From positions 7,465,485 through 7,529,484 of the forward strand of contig NC_079893.1 in the NCBI RefSeq assembly GCF_024868665.1: a stretch of DNA of 64,000 nucleotides, given 5' to 3'. Numbering within the stretch: position 1 is the first letter of the stretch; every line of letters starts with the position of its first letter. Under the pieces are notes generated by a model. The model was not told the DNA's origin. It saw only the letters and a list, made by a program, of their open reading frames with translations, and did not search any database. Source of the DNA: Triplophysa rosa (Eukaryota > Chordata > Actinopteri > Cypriniformes > Nemacheilidae). Made by a program: the position numbers and the translations under genes. This document shows, piece after piece, positions 12,183 to 22,369 of this stretch.

Positions 12183-12476
12183 GTCTAAATCAGTGGTTCT
12201 CAAACTGGGGGCCCCAAGATGGTTCCAGGGGGGCCACAGATTTTGTGGCATTATAGAAATATAGATACTTATAAATGTTGTGCAATCACACATCAGAAAA
12301 ACAACGCCACCAACCAAAAGAATTTATGTTTTAGTATTGTTTAACTGAATATTGTCTTGGATTAATTAAAATTTTAAGTTTAAGATTATAAGTCTTTATT
12401 TGGGGGGCCGCAAAGCAATGTACTCTACACAAAGGGGGCCTTACAACAAAAAAGTTTGAGAACCACTGGTCTAAAT
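12183..12476 (+). mobile_element. 278-bp hAT MITE with perfect 8-bp TSD
   Basis: GTCTAAAT at 12183-12190 and 12469-12476 flanks an element with perfect 16-bp terminal inverted repeats: CAGTGGTTCTCAAACT and AGTTTGAGAACCACTG. A GGGGGCC(C/T) motif occurs near both ends. The CAGTGGTTCTCAAAC start is typical of hAT elements related to vertebrate Charlie/MER1 families. Noncoding. Confidence 0.95.
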
Positions 12477-12569
12477 GATACCACAACATTCAATGCGTGT
12501 CTGGATACAAAAGTTTCTTCCAGCCTTTGACCTCAACCTTTAAAAATTAAGAAATTCTCCAGCTGTGAG

Positions 12570-12813
12570 CAGATACAGTACAACAAATACACAATTATGC
12601 TTTACAGCCATTATTTATGGCAATATAGTTTTTCATCGTCTTGGTCCACCTGGCACAATGCATTTGGGCAAGAAATGCTCTCCTGGTATTCACCAAACCT
12701 AGATTCACACGTCATACCGCCAGAGAGAAATGCATACTTGAGATTACTTCTAATGTCCAATGATAATGAGATACACTGGCATCGAAAGCCCATTTCAGAA
12801 AGCCCAAAATCGC
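12570..12813. repeat. Copy A of a 244-bp direct duplication
   Basis: Aligns without gaps to 13487-13730, with 8 mismatches by eye (about 97% identity). Flanks on both sides are unrelated between copies and no TSD was seen. The minus strand carries a 60-codon frame (12611-12793) matching the frame in copy B with 3 amino-acid changes, which is no evidence of coding constraint. Confidence 0.9.
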
Positions 12814-13486
12814 GTTTTTATGATGAAAAACACTAAGGGCGAAGAGAATATAAAACATTAACAAGAAGCCGTATAAGAGGAAATCATGCCCTTTAAAAAT
12901 GCATTCTGTGTATTTACTTTGATCTTTTTCCTGTCCTTTACCACCTCTTATTATAATGCACCATTTAGAGTGCCTCTGTTAGCATAACTCTTTATTATTA
13001 GACAAAGACAAGATGTATAAATGGACAGATACTGACGCCAGGCAGAAGCGCTCATTGCCAGATCAAAAGAATGAGAAGCGGAGACGTGCATCCATTTGGC
13101 TGAAGCACACAGAACAAACACATAAAAACAGCTTTAAAGAGAGAGATGGTCAGTGTGATAAAAAGCACATGTGAATGGGAGGATAAATATATATATATAA
13201 TAAGGTGAAAAATAGAATGGGCAATAAAACAAGATAAAATGAAATATCAGAAAAACATATTTGGTTGTATAAGCGTGGCTACATTTTTAACAAGCTACAA
13301 AGCTGTGATGTGAGAAAATGAAATATTTTTTACATATTCATAAATACACAGGTGACGTGAAGGATAAGGTTGCCAACAACATCGCCAACATATTTATGCA
13401 GTAAAAATCGGAATAGATTAATTTGATTTATAAAATAGATTAAAAACACATTTACACACTCATTTTGACGCATCAAATCTGATTGA
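12814..13486. other. Spacer between the duplicated 244-bp blocks
   Basis: AT-rich, containing a short TA repeat (about 13188-13201). No gene or repeat recognised. Confidence 0.5.
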
Positions 13487-13730
13487 CAGATACAGTACAA
13501 CAAATACACAATTATGTTTTACAGCCATTATTTATGGAAATATAGTTTTTCATCGTCTTGGTCCACCTGGCACAATGCATTTGGGCAAGAAATGCTCTCC
13601 TGGCATTCACCAAACCTAGATTCACATGTCATACCGCCAGAGAGAAATGCATACTTGAGATTATTTCTAATGTCCAATGATAGTGAGATACACTGGCATC
13701 GAAAGCCCCTTTGAGAAAGCCCAAAATCGC
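13487..13730. repeat. Copy B of a 244-bp direct duplication
   Basis: Second copy, 917 bp downstream in the same orientation. It lies inside a 130-codon minus-strand frame (13528-13920), Cys-rich in the shared part. I cannot link that frame to a known family, and half of it lies outside the duplicated block. Confidence 0.9.
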
Positions 13731-14590
13731 AAGCAGGGATTGGTCTATTCTGTGAGTCAGCATGGTCTATCACTTCACAGCTGTTATTTCTTCTACATGC
13801 TCCCAATCCACAATAACAGCACTTACGGTTGACCCGGGTAGAGACAGCCAAGCAGAAATTTAACAAAATTATTTGTTGGAAAAATGGCACGCTATGATGG
13901 TGCCATGTTGAAAGTTGCAAAGCTTGTCTGTACAGGCTACTGGATTGGAAGCGGGAGAGTCAACTCTACTAATTAGAAAGAGTGCCATTTGGCATTGGCA
14001 CACCATGAAACAGACAGATAAATAATATCCAATAGAACCCAAACCACTTTTCAAGCCAACGCGTCTGTCACTGGATTTGAATGTACCAGCCCAAATCAAA
14101 AAGTGAGACCAGTAAACATGAATCTAACGCCCACACCTTTTGCGTTATTTTACGACGCTTCAGCAGATATTTAAAGATTGGCATGTGCCGCCTTGCTTTT
14201 GTGGGCTTGACTTACATTGCAAGAAATGGATGTGTTAATAAGATGTATGCCACATATTGTTTATCACAACAGATGGGTGCTTAAAAAATCTTTTTTATGT
14301 GTTCTAAAATGTGCATATATGAAGTGCTAGATTGGAAAGGCTACTGGGATTTTAGGGAAGTGACACAGTAAGAATCCATATTATGCCCCTAAGCTATAGC
14401 TCAGAAGAGAGAGATTTTTCTGACAGAGCATCAAGGGTAAATTATATAAACCGTGTGCAACATGTATAAAATATGGCCTAAAATAAAAAAAACAATAATA
14501 TTAAAAACCTTGTCAAATAATAATAATATATTATTTCTGTCAGGACCACTGTCGTCAAATATTTAAACAATAGCAATGTTGGCGGAATGA

Positions 14591-14690
14591 AACTGTTCTA
14601 GACAAACTCTCCACCTGTCCATGCAGCCTTGCATGGATGGAGCGGGAGCGTAGCTATACATGTCCCCCCACCTGGGGAACTAGAACAGTT
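14591..14690. repeat. Nested 100-bp hairpin
   Basis: The outer arms AACTGTTCTAG (14591-14601) and CTAGAACAGTT (14680-14690) are perfect 11-bp inverted complements. An inner hairpin TCCATGCA/TGCATGGA (14619-14637) has a 4-nt loop. This could be a very short MITE or a transcribed hairpin. Confidence 0.7.
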
Positions 14691-15008
14691 CATGATGCGT
14701 AACAGGATTAAATTATTAAATTAGCCGACAGATACAGGCAGATATGGAGGAGATGGGGATGGAGGTGGGGTTTTTGTGGCATGATTAAGCAGCTAATAAG
14801 GAGCTGAGAAAGGCAACTTAAATAGGATGCAGTCTAGTATGTGTTGTATGACTTGTTAACGTTGATTAGCTGCACCTGATGTGATAGGCTGATGCAAGCT
14901 AGACTCACGTGACCTGCCAGAACTGACGCTACGCTTGATTATTATTATTGTTACAATGTTTATTTTTGTATTTTATGCTGTATTTTATACATGTTGCACT
15001 ATGTTTAT

Positions 15009-15032
15009 TAATAATAATAATAATAATAATAA
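15009..15032. repeat. AAT/ATA microsatellite
   Basis: About eight trinucleotide units, followed by ATTATTGTTATTATT on the same strand. Confidence 0.9.
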
Positions 15033-15434
15033 TTGTTAGTATTATTGTTATTATTCTTTTTTTTTATTGTGCTAGATATTTTATAATTGCCTGTGTGTGT
15101 AAATGTAAATATATAATATTACTAATGCTTTGTGGAATGCATTCTTGAAGATTTATTGTTGCAATTAACACCAGAAGAGCTGTGTGTATAAGTGTGTGTT
15201 TGAGGTGAGAGGACACAGGTACACACACCATGTGATGTCAAACGGCAGGTCTTATTCATCTTTATTTGTACTTTTACTCCTGAATCAACTTGATTTAAAT
15301 CATTACCTTCTGTAAAAAAAAACTCAGTTAATTACACAGCTATTAGATCCCAAAGGAATGACAATTGCTAATGAGATCTCACACATATCCCTGGTGTCTC
15401 TCTTAGAAAATTGCTGAAGTCTCGTGTTTCTCAG

Positions 15435-15530
15435 GCCCTGTTTACACCTGGTATAAACATCAGCCTCAAGTGATCCGATCAGAAGTTGTCAAATTTACAA
15501 CTGGTAAGAATCGCAAATGCATCTCGTGTG
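15435..15530. mobile_element. MITE fragment (GGCCCTGTTTACACCTGG family) split by a hAT insertion
   Basis: GGCCCTGTTTACACCTGGTA followed by CAAGTGATCCGATCAGAAG resembles a recurrent cyprinid foldback repeat. The hAT at 15531 inserted into its ATCTCGTGTG segment; the sequence resumes at 16635 for a short distance. Family recognition is from memory of the terminus. Confidence 0.5.
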
Positions 15531-16634
15531 CAGGGGCGGAGCCAGGGGGTGGCCAATGGTGGCCAAGGCCACCATAAATTAATCTTTGGCCACCCCCCGG
15601 TCCCCCCTACCGCTTTGCCGGCAACTTTTTTGCGGAACCATTTCTGTACACAGTTGTTCCCATATGGACACATTTCAACAGCGCACCTCAAACAAGTACT
15701 TCTCCACCCAAACTGAAGGTAGCGGTAATACACTCAACTTGAATTTCAACCACCAACACAATTACAGAAGAAGAAAAGGTAGTGTTGTTGTTGTTCGCGT
15801 GTGCTCCAACGGACTTTGCACGTGCAGTCGGAGGACTGTCTGTTTCCCGCCGCGAGAGAAGAAGTCACAGGTAAGTTAACAAGAAGAATTAAGTTTATTC
15901 ACTATGTTTGAAATGTTTCTTGTCTTAATGTATGTATATTATGGCTGGCGTGCTGAAGTTGAAACAGACATGGTAAAGTTTGCTAAGTTAATTTAGGCTG
16001 TTAACTTAGCAGTATGAAAGTCGCAAGTTTCACTGTGTCAGTGTCATTTAAAAGAGCGTTGTAGAAGGCCATTAAAAGTAAAGTCAACTTTCAGTGCTGA
16101 TTTAGCTTAATGGTGGTGGTCTGTCTGTGTCATATCCTTGAAAGGGAATTAAAATGTTTTGTTGGCAGCTAAATGATAATATGCAAAGTATTGCAAAGGA
16201 ATATTTTTGAAATGCTTGCCCATAATGTTAAGGTTACTATATTTTGGTTTTTCTGTGATATTGTAATGTTTGTTTGATAAAAGTGCATTCTGGTATATTC
16301 TTATGTCGTGTAAATTGTCATTATGGTGTGAGCTTTATCACCAATTAAAAAGACACCACCTTCTGCAATGCCACACTGTTTCAGATCTTTTTTTTAAATC
16401 AGTTTAGTAATACATTAAAAAGCTTATGTGGATCTTCATGATGTAATTGTACATGGCAATCACTGCCTGTTTAAGTAAATGAGTGAGTGACTAAGAAACA
16501 CTACTAGATCCACAGTGACTTGCCACATAGGGGAAAAAAAAGATGATATCAGTTTCTGTGCTACCCCTGTGTGAGCTATGGTCTCAGTCTGGCCACCCCT
16601 ATGAAAATTGTCTGGCTCCGCCACTGCTCGTGTG
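15523..16634 (+). mobile_element. 1.1-kb nonautonomous hAT with perfect 8-bp TSD
   Basis: CTCGTGTG at 15523-15530 and 16627-16634 brackets an element of 1096 bp (15531-16626) with ends CAGGGGCGGAGCCAG and CTGGCTCCGCCACTG. Both subterminal zones carry GGCCACC runs, as in the element at 8026, suggesting related families. The short frames inside (15486-15716, 15586-15879, 16571-16792) do not look like a hAT transposase. Confidence 0.92.
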
Positions 16635-18251
16635 AGCACTTGGGGTTTTTACAAGCACAAATTATCTGGGTTATGCTAGCCACATTAAATTGTCATTTAT
16701 TTTTTGCTCTGTACTCTTACAGTGTCGAAACAGTCTCAAATGTGTCTTTATATTTTTATTTCTTCCAAGGAATTTTAAGTGGGAAATATTAAAAAATCAT
16801 ATAAAACATAACTAAGTCTAATGTCCAAGTTTTGAAAGAGCAACTCATGAGCGATGAAGTCCTCCTTTGGGACACTCCATCACACTCAACTAAAAAGCGT
16901 GAATGGTTTCAATTTAAAACGGGTCATAACATATTTTTAGAATGCAAATTATTTATTATCCAAAATATAAAGCTAATAATTTACACCAATACCTACATGG
17001 TTGGAAAATACATTGTACACTACACCCTGTTGACAAAAACAGCCGGGCTTACCAAAATGATTTTCCCTTGTCGGGAATGTTTTGGTTTAATAGTTTCAGA
17101 GGGCTTCATCTGTTCAGGCTACGGCACCATCTAAAAAGCCAAAAACAAGATAAGACCAACAATCCACCTTCCAGTTAACTTCAATAAGTCAAACTTTATA
17201 ACCGTCACTTTTCCATCTGCTTAAGTGACTGAGGTTAACTCAGTGTAAACCAATTAAACCAGCATAAGTGCTTAAATGGCATCCAAACGTATAACTGACT
17301 GTCAGACTATTAGCTAAAACCCACTTCCTCCCTTAAGTAGTGACGAACAGACGTGATAAATGACACACAGGTGGAGAGCCATTTGGCGGAGCGCAGTGCC
17401 ACACAATCTGATATCCAGGTTTTAAACCTCACAGTGATTTACTTATTTTGCCTGGTTAATTTAGGAAAAAACACATACGCACGCACACTCATACAGTGCC
17501 TCGTGAATAAATTAAAAAGATTCGCCAGTTTGTAATACCCTCTGTGGTTATTTATTAAGATTATTTGTCTGTTCTCGTATTTTTTTAAGAGCGCCATCAT
17601 TAAGCATGTCCAGCTTTTATTTGTGGTTGTGTCCGGGTGCAATCGCGGCAACAAGCGATCAGCTAGGAGCGCTCAATAATTTCTCGGTTATTTATGAGTT
17701 CATTACAACCGTTCTCACCTGTAGCCAATAAACTCATGCGACTGGGCAAGCTTATGAAATATCATGTCACGGTCAACGGGTCAACCGTCGATGAATTAAT
17801 CACAACAGAGCAAATGTGATTACGTCAAATAATCACTGCTGGGACAGTAAAAAGTGGGGCGATCGAAGACGGAGAGAGACAGCCAGTGTGTTAGTTCGTA
17901 CCAGACACATACATACTTTTCTCATTTAAATTGCACTAGGCCTGTCCATAATATGCTTAATAAGTGAGACAGGGATGGTTCAAAACTTGATATTGTGATT
18001 TCATCCAGGAAGCTAATATTGTAAAGCTGTAATTGCCACCTACAGTAACTGGACAGCCATTCATTTATTAGGCATATTAATGTTGCAACTGTTGGCCAGT
18101 AGCTAGAAAGCACTATATTAACTTTAAATTAATCATGCAATGAGATATCTCATTGGATTTCTTCAGCTCTGCAAATCTGAACTAACACATTTTGTTTTGC
18201 TTTTACTTTAACAGTTAAGCCCTATTGAAGGTTTTAGTGGAAACAACATAA
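16635..18251. other. Repeat-poor noncoding block
   Basis: No gene recognised. The central part (17340-17890) has high sequence complexity with homeodomain-like and bZIP-like motifs (TTAATCAC, ATTACGTCAAATAATC) and is a candidate conserved noncoding element. Confidence 0.45.
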
Positions 18252-18442
18252 ACGTTATGTGGTCCAAACGTAATTTCTGGTAGACCTCCGCAAAGAATCA
18301 ATAACTGTTAAGTAGTAGTAATGTGATTGAATACACTTATTACACAATAAATATTTATATAAATTACATACAGTACAAAATAAACTGTTATAACCAAACA
18401 CAGACCAGAAGTTCGGGCTAGGCGTGTACGTCCTATGAAACC
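18252..18442 (-). mobile_element. MITE of the GGCCCAAA-TTAACTTCCGG family, copy 1
   Basis: Starts ACGTTATGTGGTCCAAACGT followed by GGTAGACCTCCGCAAAGAAT, the inverted complement of the right end of the copy at 25992. Its other end (ACACAGACCAGAAGTTCGGG) complements the left ends at 25992 and 27495. Noncoding. Confidence 0.75.
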
Positions 18443-18608
18443 ATCTATATATTACAAAAACGTAATGCGGTGAATTCATGGAAAGTGGGCCAAATTTTTA
18501 GCACTCAATTTTAGTTGGGATGTCCAGTTTGATTCCTGATGTCCTTCACCATGAGATTGTGTTGAGACACCCCCTTCAGTCAATGAAGTGAATAAATGTC
18601 TAAAATGT
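18443..18608. other. Unassigned short spacer
   Basis: No feature recognised. Confidence 0.4.
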
Positions 18609-18700
18609 CTTCAAGAAATATTTTATCCAAAGTGACTTACAATGCATTTAAGGTAGACATTTTTATCAGCTAATGCAATGCTCTACCAACCAATCCAGAG
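18609..18700 (-). mobile_element. tRNA-derived SINE with L2-type tail, internally deleted
   Basis: On the minus strand: TTGGTAGAGCATTGCATTAGC (A-box region), then GATAAAAATGTCTACC, then GTAAGTCACTTTGGATAAA. The segment that normally carries the B box is missing. Tail and linker match the SINEs at 19425 and 50549. Confidence 0.7.
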
Positions 18701-19424
18701 GAAGTGGTCATTGTGAAATAAATATACACAGTACATGCATGCATATTCATTATGCATGTATGTTTCAGGTATGTACCTGGTGTTTAATAAATGATGACAT
18801 GCAGCCCAGAAGAACATTGTTCTTTACATTCCAGGAGAAACACCCCTCGCTCAGACTGCCTTCCGCATTCATCCGCTTGCTAGTGGCACGGAGTGCGCCA
18901 TAGCAGCATAAGACATCAATTTTAGGATCTGGGCTCAGCTGCAAGAAATGAATTAACTTATGCAAACCCCATGTAATTGAAAATATATATTGTCACTGTT
19001 TGTTTTTTATTTCTTGTTTAAAAAAACATTGCCAGAACAAACTGCAATATTTGTGTACATTTCAAAAATGTACTGAAAACTATTTATTTTAGTCATAAAC
19101 ATACTTTTAATAAATTGAGCCAGTGCACATTGCAGCATATTTTCTGAAATGTTTATGTTCTCTGAAATGAAACAAACTGTACAAACTGTGTACTTAGTTT
19201 AATGGTAAACCTCTGCCAACAACAGGCCATTCACTATGCCTGCCAAACATTTCACTTAAATAAATTGTGATTGTTTATATTATTCTGGACTTCTGAATGA
19301 AAGGGACTTTTTCAATGAGCACACATGACAAATCGTTCATGTGAAAACGGTTAAAGTAAACAGGCTTATGGAAGGCCAAGACAAATTATATCAAATTCAA
19401 TAAAACTATGAAAACAACATCATT
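18701..19424. other. Unassigned noncoding sequence
   Basis: AT-rich; no gene or repeat recognised. Confidence 0.45.
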
Positions 19425-19540
19425 CGCTACTACTAGCTCCACTGGTTGAACATGGGTTAGATTCTCAGGGAACACACAGATGATATGCACTGTAAGTCAC
19501 TTTGGATAAATGCACCTGCCAAATACAGAAAATGTAATAA
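19425..19540 (+). mobile_element. tRNA-derived SINE with L2-type tail
   Basis: A decayed head precedes GGGTTAGATTCTCAGGGAAC (a B-box-like block, consensus GGTTCGATTCC), then TGATATGCACTGTAAGTCAC and TTTGGATAAATGCACCTGCC. Order and spacing match the common cyprinid tRNA-SINE. The A box is not clear. Confidence 0.75.
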
Positions 19541-20821
19541 GATGAATCATGAATCAAATTGTTTAGCCTCCAACATTAAGAAAAATAAAAAATGGTTATT
19601 GATTTTTGTCAAACATTTTAATTTGAAAGATGTGTTTGGCGAAAGCATTTAGTTAGCACCAGGTTAAAAACAAAAGCATTCATTTAACTAACGCTAACAA
19701 CATCATAACAACTGCAGCATTGTGTTGTATTTATAATGTTAAAAAACGTGACATCTGTCATAAGTACCTGTGATAAAAACGTTTTCACAACCTTTTCCCG
19801 AAAAGCGTTTTAACAACCTAGCTGTGCTGGCTGGAATATATTTCAGAGTCTAATACAATACCTTTAAACAGTACACCTTGCTCACCTTGAAAACGTCTTT
19901 TGCATAAAGCAACATCAACGGATCAAGCTTTAAAATCATGGGGTGGAGGCATGGTGTTTATTTAGAGATGTTCAAAGTCTGTTACACTTTAAAATGTGAC
20001 ATTTTGACTTTACCCATCACTTCTCAACCCATCAAGCAGAGACACAAAACAATAGAATGAGAGAGTCTGAATCAAAGTAAAAAAATCTCCTCCCACCCGT
20101 TATCACCCGTGTGGGTGAAGTACTCACGCGCCCGTGCTGGAGTTTGCGGTCTCCAGGGTGGGAACTTGTAATTCTGTTTAATCAAATGCCAAAAAACTCT
20201 GACTTACAGAGAATGAGGAGGTGAGAGAGAAAGACAGGCAAGGGAAAAAATGGAGAGACAGACGGTTAATATATGTGTGCGTGCCCACAAGGCAGTAAAC
20301 TGCAAGCTCTGAGGTCAATACACCGAACGGTGGGTGAATTTACTGCATATTCACGCTATAAACTAACTAAATTTTCTACACATTAACACACACACATTTG
20401 GTTGCACAAATCATGTGTAATTCAATGTTATAAGGTGTTTGCAATGGTCAGAGGAAGATTAAGGATTATACATTACATTTATAAATGACTATTTGACATG
20501 TAAATGTCTTACAGCACTTTTTAATAAGGGAGTAGATCTTCAGTGTACCATACTGCTCCAACAATGAATATTTAACTTTATAGCATTAACCTTTGCTTAT
20601 AAGCAAGTTAATACAAATTCAGTTGTTCACTAGTGTCTTTCATTGTGCATAAACTAATCAGATACAACTTTTGATTTGAAATTGTAATAAATAGTGAAAT
20701 TAACATGAAAGTCCTGATAATCATAAAGATTATTTTTGAAATTCTAAATTTGAAAGAATAGCGAAGTCAATAAGTATACACAAATTATTAGTTAGCATTG
20801 CAATTTTGCATCAAATTCATG
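19541..20821. other. Unassigned noncoding sequence
   Basis: AT-rich overall, with a GC-richer block about 20090-20165. No gene recognised. Confidence 0.45.
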
Positions 20822-20910
20822 TAATAGCTAATATTTTTCCATTGAATTAACAATTTTTTTTAAGGCAGCTGGATAACATATATTTTTAAGTTGAAACAAC
20901 ATATCAATTT
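20822..20910. mobile_element. Fragment of AAGTTGAAACAACA foldback MITE
   Basis: TAATAGCTAATATTTTTCCA..TTAAGGCAGCTGGATAACA..TTTTTAAGTTGAAACAACA matches one arm of the foldback repeat also present at 38003, 42866 and 47033. Confidence 0.6.
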
Positions 20911-20966
20911 TAAAGGAACAATATTGTTTTTCCTTTTGTTGTATAGTATCATTTGCATTGCAGCCT

Positions 20967-21091
20967 CAAAGGGATAGTTTACCCAAAAATGAAAATTGTT
21001 TCATCATTTACTCACCCTCATGTCATTCCTAACCTGCATGACTTTCTTTCTTTTGCAAAACACAAAAGATACTTTGAAGAATGTTGTTAAC
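20967..21091 (+). mobile_element. Angel-like foldback MITE, 5' half
   Basis: CAAAGGGATAGTTTACCC then TCATCATTTACTCACCCTCA and GAAGAATGTTGTTAAC. The right arm is absent and AT-rich sequence follows. Confidence 0.8.
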
Positions 21092-21299
21092 ATTCATATT
21101 TAATATAATTATTAATAATATTAATATTAAAAAAATACGTTAATTAAATATACTTCGATTGAATAATTTACAGTTTCTGACAATCCACTGACGTCAGTGT
21201 ACATTGCATAGAGAAAAACTTGCATTAATACCATGTATCTTAATATCGTATATTCTTTTTAAATTTCCCCCTAGTATTATTTTAAAAAATTATTATGAT
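21092..21299. other. AT-rich spacer
   Basis: Contains TTAATATTAAT-type low complexity. No other feature recognised. Confidence 0.4.
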
Positions 21300-21375
21300 G
21301 CATGTAAAGCTGCTATGCAACAATGAAAATTGTGAAAAGCGCTATATAAATAAAATTGAATTGAAATGAACTATT
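21300..21375 (+). mobile_element. Non-LTR retroposon 3' tail with ATTGAA repeats
   Basis: AAAGCTGCTATGCAACAATG, AAAAGCGCTATATAAATAAA, then ATTGAATTGAAATGAAC. This is a recurrent fish LINE/SINE 3' end terminating in short tandem repeats. A minus-strand relative lies at 56053-56125. The body is absent (5' truncation). Confidence 0.6.
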
Positions 21376-21570
21376 GTTCATTGTTAGTTCATGCTAACTA
21401 GTAAACAAATGGAACCTTGTATATTTGTTTAGGGAGGAAACACAAATTCTACCATATATACATTTGAATAAGCAAAATTGGAACTGAACTTGACAACCAG
21501 TGCTCACCATGCACTTTATCTTTGTGGGGAAAAAAGTAGTTTTGATAATAACCTTCTTTGTGTTAACCTT

Positions 21571-22172
21571 GTTTTTGTCGTGATTCTGCCTCATCTTGTC
21601 ATGTCTTTCTTGATCTTGTGGCAGAATCACGGCAGGATCCCTTGTTTTATGTGGAGAGAGGCGTTTTGGCCCTGTAGGCCTTCCATATCCTCTCTCTCCG
21701 GTGTCGCGTCTTCTAGCCCCGCCCCTTTGTTTCTCGCCTACTTTCCATTAGTGTTCATCCCTCTCACCTGTCCCATCATCTTCCCGCCAGTTCCCATTAG
21801 TGTTGAGTCTTGTCACCTGCCCGTCTCTGTCCCCGTGCAATCTCCCCTAATGTTCCCCTATTTAATGTCTCAGTTCCCTTTGTCCCTCGTCGTTGCGTTG
21901 TTCGCGGTATGTGCTTTGTACTTGTGTTTGCCTCTCTGTATGATCCGTGGATTACCTGGTTCCTGTATTTATCTTGTCTTTGATTTATTAATTATAAGTT
22001 ATGCTGGACCTCGTTTTACTGTATTCCCCTCGTGGAAGTTTTGTTTTTGATTCTTGTTTTGTTAGGTGTGTTTTCCCCCATTGTGGGTTTTTGTTTTGAT
22101 TTATTAAAAGTTTATTATTTAACCCTTTATCTGCCTGCGCTTGGGTTCTGTCTCCTGTGTCGTGACAGTTTT
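21571..22172 (+). mobile_element. Solo LTR with 5-bp TSD
   Basis: GTTTT at 21571-21575 and 22168-22172 flanks a 592-bp element (21576-22167) starting TGTCGTGATTCTGCC and ending GTGTCGTGACA, i.e. TG...CA with short inverted ends. A perfect 12-bp inverted repeat (21579-21590 with 21620-21631) forms a hairpin at the start. A TATTTAA box (21859-21865) and an A/T-rich polyadenylation-like zone follow in the order expected of an LTR. No internal retroviral-type genes are adjacent, so it is a solo LTR. The 190-codon frame 21478-22050 runs through it and is spurious. The family (Gypsy, BEL or other) is not determined. Confidence 0.8.
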
Positions 22173-22369
22173 GTGTTATAAGAGAAGAGGTCAGGAAAAT
22201 TGGTGAACAGAAAGATAAATTCAGGGATACAATTTTTTCCCTTTAGAGGTTTCATTGAAAATCCATTTGCCTCAAAAATCTAACCTGAATTACTATAATG
22301 CGTCTGATCAGCATTTACAAATGCATGCATCTATGCATGTATAAACATTCATCTGAATCAAATACATGA

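Larger units (their letters stand above)
13731..15434. other. Unassigned noncoding sequence
   Basis: No gene recognised. It contains a nested hairpin (14591-14690) and an AAT microsatellite (15009-15032). Confidence 0.5.

Noticed and set aside
21478..22050. 190-codon plus-strand open frame, the longest in the window
   Set aside because: It runs through the solo LTR (21576-22167), is rich in Leu/Pro/Ser from CT-rich DNA, and starts outside the element. No domain seen.
21576..22167. Helitron, suggested by the terminal hairpin
   Set aside because: The hairpin is at the 5' end, there is no CTRR 3' end, and a 5-bp TSD is present; Helitrons insert without TSD.
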